This document shows, in pieces, positions 56,577 through 64,000 of a DNA stretch of 64,000 nt. A program made the position numbers and the translations under genes. Origin of the DNA: Mesobacillus sp. AQ2 (lineage in GTDB: Bacteria > Bacillota > Bacilli > Bacillales > Cytobacillaceae); the NCBI RefSeq assembly GCF_030122805.1, contig NZ_CP126080.1:3291001-3355000 (forward strand). Reading direction: 5' to 3'. The stretch's first letter is position 1. Every line of letters begins with the position of its first letter. The notes beneath the pieces are model-generated. The model was not told the DNA's origin and did no database searches. It saw only the letters and a list, made by a program, of their open reading frames with translations.

Positions 56577-56800
56577 TCTTTACAACAAAAAAACTCCCGC
56601 CCCCTATGCATCGTTTTCATGCATAGGGACGAGAGTTTACCCGCGGTTCCACCCTATTTGCTGCCAGAAAGCAGCCACTTTAAAAGTGATGTCGCTCCGG
56701 AACGCCTTCCTTACTTTCTGCCACCCGGCTCACACCATACCCGGACTCGCTAATGCAGAGGGAGTTAAGTACTCTTTTCCTTCACAGCAACATATGTAAT
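56577..56800 (-). ncRNA. Glycine T-box riboswitch leader of glyQS
   Basis: The minus strand carries the T-box AGGGTGGAACCGCGG (56641-56655), followed by a terminator hairpin (56592-56637) that can switch to an antiterminator. Further upstream is a long stem I with a GAGTACTTAACTCC-type base. A GGC triplet at 56704-56706 in GGAAGGCGTT is a likely glycine specifier. Uncharged tRNA-Gly should stabilise the antiterminator and raise glyQS expression. The exact 5' end is not known. Confidence 0.93.
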
Positions 56801-56866
56801 TGTCATTAAAAATCTGAGAAAGCTATTGATTTGAATAATAGCGAAAAGATTCAGCAATGTCAATAG

Positions 56867-57619
56867 TTAAAGGCGGTCCCTGAATGAATCCATTTGGTCC
56901 AGAAACTTTCTTGTTTTTAGATAAAGACCTGAATATTCATCATAGTATGCGGAAATGACCTTTTTCAATTCAGCTTTTGTTTCTGGTTTGACCGAAATAT
57001 TGCCCAGCCGGCTTAAGTCCAGCAGATAAAAAAGCCGCAGCAGCCTGACTGTGCCAGGAGAGATTTTAATCCTGTACGGATCCGTTTCAAAGCACCGATG
57101 GCACAGGAGCCCTCCCTCTCTGATTGAAAAGTGGAACTCTCCTTCTGTGCTGCCGCAATTTGTACACCTGTCCAGAACCGGATACAGTCCCTGGACATTG
57201 AGCATTTTCATTTCATAGATAAATGTGAGGATTTCCATATCATAGCCCTCATTCATATAGTTGAGGGTCTGAAGGAGCAATTCGAACATAAAAGGATTCG
57301 ATTTTTTATCCTCAGTCACTTTATCCGTCAAATCTACAACATAACTGGCATGGGCTGTCAGAAAAATATCCTCCCGGATTGACCGCATGGATGAAATCAT
57401 CTCTCCCTGCTGCAATCCGCCCAGTCCTGAGCTTGCCTGGAAAAGATAGTGGCCATACGCAAAAAGCTGGGTGACGGCAGCGAGCCTGCTGCTGGGCTTT
57501 TTCGCACCTCTTGCCATCACACCAACTTTTCCGAATTCCCTGGTATATAAAGTTACAATTTTATTGTTCTCGCCATAATCAGTTGTCCTAATGACAATGC
57601 CTTCGCATTTCTGCAGCAT
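56867..57619 (-). CDS. recO: DNA repair protein RecO
   Basis: The 250-residue protein has an N-terminal OB fold ([20 protein letters not shown]) and a helical region with the zinc pairs CTNCG (about 149) and CHRC (about 171). It loads RecA with RecR in recombination repair. The start follows GGATGGTGA. It lies 31 bases after yqzL. Confidence 0.95.
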   Translation of the reverse strand: MLQKCEGIVIRTTDYGENNKIVTLYTREFGKVGVMARGAKKPSSRLAAVTQLFAYGHYLFQASSGLGGLQQGEMISSMRSIREDIFLTAHASYVVDLTDKVTEDKKSNPFMFELLLQTLNYMNEGYDMEILTFIYEMKMLNVQGLYPVLDRCTNCGSTEGEFHFSIREGGLLCHRCFETDPYRIKISPGTVRLLRLFYLLDLSRLGNISVKPETKAELKKVISAYYDEYSGLYLKTRKFLDQMDSFRDRL

Positions 57620-57650
57620 CTGTTGTCACCATCCATTACTACAGACAAAC

Positions 57651-57794
57651 CTATGAGATTGGAAAATCAATTTGTGCTAGTTCATCCTCCTGATAACCGG
57701 GTATTTCTTGATTGTCTTTCTCTAATTCCTTAAAGAGAAGATACGTGTCAATGTTACCTGTTTGCGAAAACACCTTCCAGGTAAAATCCAACAT
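57651..57794 (-). CDS. yqzL: YqzL, 47-residue conserved small protein
   Basis: A short frame starting ATG 57794 reads MLDFTWKVFSQTGNIDTYLL, then FKELEKDNQEIP and ends AQIDFPIS. AAAGGTGGGG lies before the start. YqzL sits between era and recO in bacilli and this product has the length and start expected from memory. Function unknown. Confidence 0.9.
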   Translation of the reverse strand: MLDFTWKVFSQTGNIDTYLLFKELEKDNQEIPGYQEDELAQIDFPIS

Positions 57795-57964
57795 CGAAAA
57801 CCCCACCTTTCATTTTTTCACTAGCAATGCATCTATCCCAAATCCTTATGAATATCATAGCCTGTCAATCAGATTTTCATGTTACGCAAAAATTGTAAAT
57901 CCTGTTTATGAATAATATTTGGAATCCGTTAATATGTTATTGGTGGAGCATTTGCCAAACAGGC

Positions 57965-58894
57965 TTAATATTCGTCTTCCCTGAAACCGAAATCACGAAG
58001 CTGAGTGGCTTTGTTTCTCCAATCCTTCTGGACCTTGACCCATAACGCCAGGAATACCTTTGATCCAAGGAGGCTTTCGATATCATGACGGGCTCGTTTG
58101 CCAATCTCCTTCAGCATGCCTCCCTGCTTGCCGATGATGATTCCCTTCTGGGAGTCCCTCTCAACAATGATCGTTGCCATGACATGCACCATTTCCTTTT
58201 CAGGCTGGCGTTCCATTTTTTCGATCACGACAGCGAGTGAATGAGGAATTTCTTCCCTTGTCAGGTGCAACGCTTTTTCCCTGATCAGTTCAGAAACGAT
58301 GAAGCGTTCCGGATGATCTGTTACCTGGTCGGCTGGATAGAACTGTGGTCCTTCCGGCATTTTTTCCTTGATTTGCTGAAGCAGCCGATCTATATTATTC
58401 CCTTCAAGCGCAGAAATCGGAACAATTTCTGCAAAATTGAATTTCTGCTGGTAGGACTCGATCAGTTTCAACAGCTCATCCGGATGAATAAGATCGATTT
58501 TATTGATGACAAGGAAAACAGGCGTCTTCACATTTTGGAGTTTTTCAATGATGAATTCTTCTCCGCGGCCATATCCTTCCTGGGCATTGACCATAAATAA
58601 CACCAAATCGACTTCTTTTAAAGTATTTTGTGCAACCTTCATCATGAAATCGCCAAGACGGTGCTTTGGTTTATGGATTCCTGGAGTGTCGATGAAAATC
58701 AATTGTGAATCATCGAGTGTCAATACTCCCTGCACCTTGTTCCGGGTCGTTTGGGGCTTATCGCTCATGATCGCAATTTTTTGCCCGATTACCCTGTTAA
58801 GAAAGGTCGACTTTCCTACATTTGGCCTTCCAATGATTGATATGAATCCTGATTTGTGCGATTTATTATTTGAGTCTTGATTATTAAAGTTCAT
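57965..58894 (-). CDS. era: GTPase Era
   Basis: Essential GTPase binding 16S rRNA in 30S maturation. The 309-residue protein has G1 GRPNVGKST (about 22-30), G2 TTRNKV, G3 DTPGIH (about 69), G4 NKID (about 132) and a C-terminal KH domain with [15 protein letters not shown] (about 245). A short N-terminal Asn/Ser-rich extension precedes the GTPase domain. Confidence 0.97.
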   Translation of the reverse strand: MNFNNQDSNNKSHKSGFISIIGRPNVGKSTFLNRVIGQKIAIMSDKPQTTRNKVQGVLTLDDSQLIFIDTPGIHKPKHRLGDFMMKVAQNTLKEVDLVLFMVNAQEGYGRGEEFIIEKLQNVKTPVFLVINKIDLIHPDELLKLIESYQQKFNFAEIVPISALEGNNIDRLLQQIKEKMPEGPQFYPADQVTDHPERFIVSELIREKALHLTREEIPHSLAVVIEKMERQPEKEMVHVMATIIVERDSQKGIIIGKQGGMLKEIGKRARHDIESLLGSKVFLALWVKVQKDWRNKATQLRDFGFREDEY

Positions 58895-59098
58895 CCTGTA
58901 ATTCCCTTCTCCACTTTATTTTAACTTATTTCCAGTGTGATTTCATCGTTTGTAGCGAAAATGAAATATAAATTTTTAAATTTTCTAAAAACATTCAAGC
59001 ACTGTTTGTACACTGTGATGATATTTTACTCAAGTTCTTTCCTATTTTCAAATCGTTCTAACATGTAACTGGCTATTGTCGCGATAGGAGCCTTTTAA

Positions 59099-59287
59099 AA
59101 AGGCTCTTTTCTCAAACTTTGTTGCTATTGACTACTAAATTGGATTGAATGACCTAGTTTTCTTTATAAAATTCAAGCTTATTATGAGAAAAGAGCTTGC
59201 ACAATTAAAAACGAACTGCAAAATTGCTTATAGCACGTTAAAATCGGCTTTAAGATTTTAACAACAATCTTTACGAAAACAGCCTTT
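59099..59287. repeat. MITE-like element B with 26-bp imperfect terminal inverted repeats
   Basis: The left end reads AAAGGCTCTTTTCTCAAA then CTTTGTTG; the right end, read inward on the other strand, reads AAAGGCTGTTTTCGTAAA then GATTGTTG (21 of 26 match). The 189-bp AT-rich interior has no gene. It fills most of the dgkA-era gap, where B. subtilis carries cdd; no cytidine deaminase is visible here. Confidence 0.7.
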
Positions 59288-59316
59288 AAAAAAGAAAAGT
59301 TGCCCTGTTCGGACAA

Positions 59317-59694
59317 CTAACTGAACCATGCTGGAATTTTCGGCAAAAAGATGATCATACCAATAATGACGCTGGCAATCGCAAAAATGAGCACAGCACC
59401 GGCAGCAATGTCTTTCGCCTGCTTCGCAAGCGGATGGAATTCTTCTGTATACAAATCAACCGTTCTCTCGATTGCCGTATTCATCATCTCCAACGACACC
59501 ATTCCGCCAATACACAGAATAATCGCAATCCATTCGTATTTGTTAATCTCAAAAATGAAGCCAGACAGAACGACGAAAACTGAAATACCGAAATGGATTT
59601 GTACATTTCGTTCCCTGGCTGCTGCTGCAATTCCTTCAAAACCAAATTTGAAGGAGGAAGTCAACGGATGCTTCCTCCGTTTATCAGCGTCCAA
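59317..59694 (-). CDS. dgkA: Diacylglycerol/undecaprenol kinase (DgkA family)
   Basis: The roughly 125-residue protein has three membrane helices and the family signature [19 protein letters not shown] (about 68-86) then [16 protein letters not shown]. In B. subtilis DgkA phosphorylates undecaprenol. Start is uncertain: TTG 59694 has GAAGG 8 bases upstream and overlaps the end of ybeY; ATG 59700 touches that site; TTG 59664 has GGAGGAAG but would shorten the head. Confidence 0.88.
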   Translation of the reverse strand: MDADKRRKHPLTSSFKFGFEGIAAAARERNVQIHFGISVFVVLSGFIFEINKYEWIAIILCIGGMVSLEMMNTAIERTVDLYTEEFHPLAKQAKDIAAGAVLIFAIASVIIGMIIFLPKIPAWFS

Positions 59695-60154
59695 GGCCAT
59701 ATCCTTCGAGCAGTTCCCTTTGCCTGTCAAACATCTGTTTTTCATCATTTTCATTCATATGATCATAGCCCAATAAGTGGAGGAAACCATGGACTGTGAG
59801 AAAGCCAAGCTCTCTCATGAATGAATGGTTGTATTCCTCTGCTTGTTCCCTTGCCTTAGGAATGGAGATGATGATATCCCCCAGGATGCGGGGGATATCC
59901 TCCCCGACAATCTCCAATTCACCTTCGCCCATTTCCTCTAATGCGAAAGAAATGACATCTGTCGGCCGGTCTTTATCCCGATATTCCCTGTTGATTTCCT
60001 GAATGCGTTCATTTGAAACGAAAGTTACAGAAAGCTCGCTTCCGTCCTGGACATTCTCATTCACCGCAGCATGATTCAAAAGTTTTTCAATTTCAATCAT
60101 CTGCTCTTCTGCCAATTCATTTGTTTCATCCAAAAAATCGATTTCTAAACTCAT
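59684..60154 (-). CDS. ybeY: Endoribonuclease YbeY
   Basis: The 156-residue protein has the zinc motif [11 protein letters not shown] (H-x3-H-x5-H, about 119-129) and [17 protein letters not shown]. It takes part in 16S rRNA maturation and ribosome quality control. It overlaps pgpH by 4 bases upstream and dgkA downstream, so it is in the middle of a tight operon. Confidence 0.95.
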   Translation of the reverse strand: MSLEIDFLDETNELAEEQMIEIEKLLNHAAVNENVQDGSELSVTFVSNERIQEINREYRDKDRPTDVISFALEEMGEGELEIVGEDIPRILGDIIISIPKAREQAEEYNHSFMRELGFLTVHGFLHLLGYDHMNENDEKQMFDRQRELLEGYGLGR

Positions 60155-62337
60155 GCCTGCTTCACCTTCTGTTTATTCATTTCTGGATATTCAATTCTGG
60201 AATGAAAAATCCCCTTTAATGTCTCACATAAAGTATCAGCAACGTTGTCCAGCTCTTTTAAGGTGATATCACATTCACTCAGCTGGTCATCCTGAAGCCG
60301 GTCCCTGATAATGTTGTCGACCAGTGTTTCGATCTGCTCATGGGTTGGATGGTTCATCGATCGTACGGCTGCTTCGACACTGTCGGCAATTCCGATGACC
60401 GCAGACTCTTTTGTCTGCGGCTTTGGCCCTGGATAGCGGAAATCTTCTTCCTTCACTTCATGGCCATTTTGTTTTGCTTTATGATAAAAGAATTTCAGCA
60501 AAGTAGTCCCATGATGCTGCTCAGCGATATCAATTATCTCTTTAGGCATACGATGTTTGCGAAGCATCTCTGCGCCATCCGTCGCATGGGCGATGATGAT
60601 ATTTTTGCTTGTCAGCGCTGGCAATTTATCATGAGGATTATCGATATTGATCTGGTTTTCGATAAAAAACTGCGGGCGTTTCGTCTTCCCGATATCGTGA
60701 TAATAGCATCCAACCCTTGCAAGAAGGCCATTTGCACCGATTGCCTCACATGCGGCTTCCGATAGATTGGCGACCATGACACTGTGATGGTATGTTCCCG
60801 GAGCCTCAGTAAGAATCTTTCTTAAGAGCGGGTGATTAGGATTGGACAGTTCAATCAGCCTTAAGGTAGAAAGAATGCCGAATCCCGCTTCAAAAAACGG
60901 CAGCAGACCAATTGTCAGTACAGCCGAGACAATTCCGGAAACGAACGCGGCAGTAATATAAAACCCATATTCCAATCCAGAATACTGGCTATTCCTCAGG
61001 AACAAAATTGAAAGAATGACAATAAGGTTGATCACCGAGACAAATAAACCTGCCTGGAGTATTTTGGACCTCCGATTCTGTTTTTGCAAAAACAGGATCG
61101 CCGCCAAACCGCTCAATAAAATATAAATTCCCAGGGAGACATTCAATGTCCCGGTAATGCCTTCGTTGAATATGATCGTGCCGATCACCGCAAGAATGGC
61201 CACCTGCAGCAGGGCAAGCCTTTCGTTGATCAGGATCTTGATCAGCATCGCTCCCATAGCTGCAGGGAAAATATATCCAATCTCGGAGTATTCAAATTCA
61301 TCGAACAGGCTGACCAGTTTCATCAATAAAATCGCGGTAATAAAAATAATACTGAAAATCAACAGGTTCTTTTGTTTTTTATCAGCGTTTTCCATTTCAT
61401 TAAAAACGACATAAAGTCCAAACAAGGTTAATGCAGTAAGCATCCCTAGCCCGATGAACGGCTTATATGAATTTTCACTTTCCAGCAGGCCGACCAGTTG
61501 CAGTTTCTTATAGATATCCCTGCTGATCAGTTGTCCCTCATCCACGAGAATTTGACCTTCAAGAATCCTCACTGGTTCCACACTATCCATTGTCTGCTGG
61601 CGCAGGTCCTCGGTAGCTTCAGGATCATAAAATTCATTCTGGACGACAGCATAACGGCCAATTTCGATGACAGCCCTTTTCAAGCTGCCGTTTAGACTGG
61701 TATACTTCAATTCTTCCTCAACATTCAATTTTGCATTCTCCACTTCATCCGCGGGAACACTATGCTTCATTGTATTATTGATCGCCGTGACGGTGAGGTC
61801 CTTTGCAGCTTGCAGTTCTTCCTTTGGGGCTTGCAGTAAAGCAATGAATACGTCATCTGAAAGACTCTTCGTTTCACTGTCGGTCAATTTGGTTTTCAGC
61901 TTTTCGATTTTCTCCTCAATCGTCGGGACCTGAGGTGCGGAAACGTCTTTCCCATCCGCCTCGGCGGCTGTCTTCTGTTTATCAATTTCTTCCTGTGCTT
62001 CTGCATTGACTTCAGACACAGAACCAAATATCGAAGTGACCAGATCCACCCTGTTCTGGGCATATTCCCTCTTGACCCGATAAACGTCATTGACCTGTTC
62101 GACCGCTTCTCTGCGGTTCGCTTCTGTGCTTTCTTTATCCTCAATCGTAATAGGGGACCTGATGGTTTTCTCTGCCACAGAGAATAACTCGAGATTAAGC
62201 TTTTCAGGCTTCACATTGGTGAACATAGCAGAATACATAACAATACCAATAAGCAAGAATAATAAAACCCGGAAAATCTTTATATTCAACAAGTCTAAAA
62301 TCGCTGTTAATTGGACCTGCAGCTTTTCCATATCCAT
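60151..62337 (-). CDS. pgpH: c-di-AMP phosphodiesterase PgpH (7TMR-HDED)
   Basis: The 728-residue protein has an N-terminal helix, an extracellular 7TMR-HDED domain (about 50-280), seven membrane helices (about 290-470) and a cytoplasmic HD domain with [13 protein letters not shown] (about 543-555), [12 protein letters not shown] and [13 protein letters not shown]. It breaks down c-di-AMP. GGGAGG lies 5 bases before the ATG. Confidence 0.95.
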   Translation of the reverse strand: MDMEKLQVQLTAILDLLNIKIFRVLLFLLIGIVMYSAMFTNVKPEKLNLELFSVAEKTIRSPITIEDKESTEANRREAVEQVNDVYRVKREYAQNRVDLVTSIFGSVSEVNAEAQEEIDKQKTAAEADGKDVSAPQVPTIEEKIEKLKTKLTDSETKSLSDDVFIALLQAPKEELQAAKDLTVTAINNTMKHSVPADEVENAKLNVEEELKYTSLNGSLKRAVIEIGRYAVVQNEFYDPEATEDLRQQTMDSVEPVRILEGQILVDEGQLISRDIYKKLQLVGLLESENSYKPFIGLGMLTALTLFGLYVVFNEMENADKKQKNLLIFSIIFITAILLMKLVSLFDEFEYSEIGYIFPAAMGAMLIKILINERLALLQVAILAVIGTIIFNEGITGTLNVSLGIYILLSGLAAILFLQKQNRRSKILQAGLFVSVINLIVILSILFLRNSQYSGLEYGFYITAAFVSGIVSAVLTIGLLPFFEAGFGILSTLRLIELSNPNHPLLRKILTEAPGTYHHSVMVANLSEAACEAIGANGLLARVGCYYHDIGKTKRPQFFIENQINIDNPHDKLPALTSKNIIIAHATDGAEMLRKHRMPKEIIDIAEQHHGTTLLKFFYHKAKQNGHEVKEEDFRYPGPKPQTKESAVIGIADSVEAAVRSMNHPTHEQIETLVDNIIRDRLQDDQLSECDITLKELDNVADTLCETLKGIFHSRIEYPEMNKQKVKQA

Positions 62338-62495
62338 ACTGCCCTCCCGCTAAACAAATCGAGCCAGTTTGAGAATAACTGGGAAATCACCTGACTTTAA
62401 GTACCATCATATCAGTTTTTATCCAAAGTTTCATCACTAATTGAAATAACCGCCGTTTACAGGAGTAAAATTGTACTTTTCCATGCAAAAGCAAA

Positions 62496-62526
62496 AGTCC
62501 GCTCACAATTTTTTCAGGAGCGGACT
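62496..62526 (-). terminator. Terminator-like hairpin between phoH and pgpH
   Basis: A 9-bp stem AGTCCGCTC / GAGCGGACT, then TTTTGCTTTTG on the minus strand, 9 bases past the phoH stop. It would reduce read-through into pgpH. Confidence 0.7.
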
Positions 62527-62534
62527 GAGGTTGT

Positions 62535-63494
62535 TCATTCATTTTTTCCATATGCTTCAATGATCCGTCCGACAAGCGGATGACGCACCACATCAGCCTG
62601 TTCAAGGTGCACAAAAGAGATTCCGGAGACATCCTGCAATACATTCTCCGCCTCTACCAGGCCTGACTTAGCGCCTTTCGGCAAATCAATCTGGGTGGTA
62701 TCACCTGTTATGATCATTTTGGATCCAAATCCCAGACGCGTCAGGAACATCTTCATCTGAGCCTGTGTCGTGTTCTGGGCTTCATCGAGAATGACGAACG
62801 CATCATCAAGAGTCCTTCCCCTCATATAAGCAAGGGGTGCAATCTCGATCGTTCCTCTTTCAATCAGACGCAATGTATGTTCAGTGCCCAGGATATCATG
62901 CAAAGCATCATACAGCGGACGGAGATAAGGGTCGACCTTTTCCTTCAAGTCCCCAGGGAGGAAACCGAGGCTTTCTCCTGCTTCTACAGCCGGTCTTGTT
63001 AAAATGATTTTGGATACCGTTCCATTTTTCAGCGCCGTGACGGCCATCACGACAGCTAGATATGTTTTCCCAGTACCAGCCGGTCCGATGCCAAAAACAA
63101 GGTCGCGGCTTTTGATGGCATTCACATAATGTCTCTGGCCAAGTGTCTTGACCCTGATGGATTTACCTTTTACATTTTTACTGATTTCTTCATCGTATAA
63201 ATCCCTGAAATAATCCAAGGTCCCTTTTTCAGCCATTTGAATAGCGTAAACAGCCTCTCTCTGGCTAACACTAATGCCTTTACGGATCACCGCAAGCAGG
63301 TTTTCCAAAACGGCCTGGGCCAGTGCCACCTGCTCCTCAGGCCCGGAAATCCCTATCGTCTCACCGCGTGTCACAATCGAGACTCCAAGCTCCTGTTCAA
63401 TCAATTTCAGGTTGATATCTGCATTGCCGAATAATGAAACGGCTTCAGTTGGATTCGCTAGTTGGATTTCAGTCGTCTTTAGGTCTTCTGTCAT
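62535..63494 (-). CDS. phoH: PhoH family ATPase
   Basis: The 319-residue protein has an N-terminal KH-like part and the PhoH domain with Walker A GIGPAGTGKT (about 136-145), RPAVEAGESLGFLPGDL, Walker B VILDEAQN (about 233) and ITGDTTQIDLP. A likely RNA-related ATPase or helicase; exact role unproven. It starts 3 bases after the yqfD stop. Confidence 0.95.
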   Translation of the reverse strand: MTEDLKTTEIQLANPTEAVSLFGNADINLKLIEQELGVSIVTRGETIGISGPEEQVALAQAVLENLLAVIRKGISVSQREAVYAIQMAEKGTLDYFRDLYDEEISKNVKGKSIRVKTLGQRHYVNAIKSRDLVFGIGPAGTGKTYLAVVMAVTALKNGTVSKIILTRPAVEAGESLGFLPGDLKEKVDPYLRPLYDALHDILGTEHTLRLIERGTIEIAPLAYMRGRTLDDAFVILDEAQNTTQAQMKMFLTRLGFGSKMIITGDTTQIDLPKGAKSGLVEAENVLQDVSGISFVHLEQADVVRHPLVGRIIEAYGKNE

Positions 63495-63496
63495 TC

Positions 63497-64000
63497 TCAG
63501 TCTCCTTGGATAATTGGTTGTCCTTCTGCAATATCTTCAATGATTGTAAAATGTGTGATTAGTCTTACTTTATCATTCTCAATTGACTGATGTAAAATTT
63601 TTTCCCCTTTTATGATAGCATTTTCAGGCAGCGTGTTTTTTATATCCTTCCTGGCAAGTTCTTTTGCACTTTCGATCGCTTCTTCCCTTGTATAGATGCG
63701 GGTAACCTGTTCCCGCTCCCTGATCGTCCTTTTTTCGATTTTAGCCGGAAGCTCCCATTTGAAAAATTTTATTGGCTGCTCTGAGACTTCGGTTTCATAC
63801 TCCTTGAATTCATTCTTCCCAAAACCCCATACAGGTATTGCTTTTCCGGCTATTTTCAGAGAATAAATTCTTTTTTCATTTCCGTTATAGACCTGGAATG
63901 TACTTTTTAAAGGCAATTCCACCTTGGTTGAATACCAGGTCTCCCCAAGGATTTCACCAGTGGCCGCTACCACTTTTTGCTCATTCTCCTTACCATACAA
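63497..64000 (-). CDS. yqfD: Sporulation protein YqfD, C-terminal part (5' end beyond window)
   Basis: The frame runs off the right edge, so the apparent start there is not real. The visible 167 residues include ATGEILGETWYSTKVELPLK, a block KSTFQVYNGNEKRIYSLKI, and a C-terminal domain with YTREEAIESAKELARKDIK and THFTIIEDIAEGQPI. This fits YqfD, a sporulation membrane protein that in B. subtilis precedes phoH; the membrane segment lies outside the window. Confidence 0.88.
   Translation of the reverse strand: MYGKENEQKVVAATGEILGETWYSTKVELPLKSTFQVYNGNEKRIYSLKIAGKAIPVWGFGKNEFKEYETEVSEQPIKFFKWELPAKIEKRTIREREQVTRIYTREEAIESAKELARKDIKNTLPENAIIKGEKILHQSIENDKVRLITHFTIIEDIAEGQPIIQGD

Noticed and set aside
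58895..59316. Possible degraded cdd gene between dgkA and era
   Set aside because: No cytidine deaminase motif (HAE or PCxxC) is seen in any frame; the stretch is an AT-rich inverted-repeat element.

Overview
The window is chromosomal DNA of a low-GC, spore-forming Bacillaceae bacterium. Its gene order follows the Bacillus subtilis comG-yqg-yqf-dnaG/sigA-glyQS-era-phoH segment. Spore genes (a GerA-family protein, yqfD), lipoteichoic acid synthase, glyQS under a T-box, CcpN and SigA all fit. Genus cannot be fixed from this sequence; Mesobacillus- or Bacillus-like is a guess. There is no prophage, transposase gene, rRNA or tRNA.

Layout. 0-10 kb: end of a MidA-type methyltransferase gene, yqgX, small yqg genes, lipoteichoic acid synthase, glucokinase with yqgQ, and an orphan GerA-family spore protein. 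10-17.3 kb: rhomboid gluP, lactate dehydrogenase and a DUF92 gene (both apparently inserted relative to B. subtilis), 5-formyl-THF cyclo-ligase, rpmG, and a three-gene glycosyltransferase/DUF4912 operon. 17.6-25.6 kb: a two-gene operon, then pstS-pstC-pstA-pstB-phoU behind a four-repeat PhoP box, and pbpA. 25.8-30 kb: an MFS transporter, sodA, a 1.5-kb gene-poor stretch with a truncated dispersed repeat and a 17-unit array of 52-bp palindromic repeats, then a B. subtilis-type [4Fe-4S] Fnr regulator. 30-39 kb: yqgC, a Na/Pi cotransporter, DUF1189 gene, yqfZ, ispG, a YqfX-like protein with internal repeats, a nucleotidase-like protein, zur and its zinc ABC transporter, yqfT and a second 52-bp-period array. 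39-47 kb: nfo, cshB, yqfQ, ispH, yqfO, trmK, cccA, acyl-CoA dehydrogenase. 47-64 kb: sigA, dnaG, yqxD, yqfL, ccpN, glyS, glyQ, recO, yqzL, era, dgkA, ybeY, pgpH, phoH and the end of yqfD.

Most genes are housekeeping. Themes that tie them together are phosphate supply (pst, phoU, Na/Pi cotransporter, PhoP-like boxes), zinc (zur, transporter, Zur-like box), oxygen and redox state (sodA, fnr, ldh with a Rex-like site, cccA), and carbon control (ccpN, yqfL, cre-like sites before ldh, acd and cccA).

The least explained content is non-coding: two arrays of 52-bp palindromic units 10 kb apart, three copies of a MITE-like element that share a core and, in two copies, terminal inverted repeats, and a second unrelated MITE-like element between dgkA and era where B. 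subtilis has cdd. All calls rest on reading the sequence and recalled family knowledge; no database search was run.
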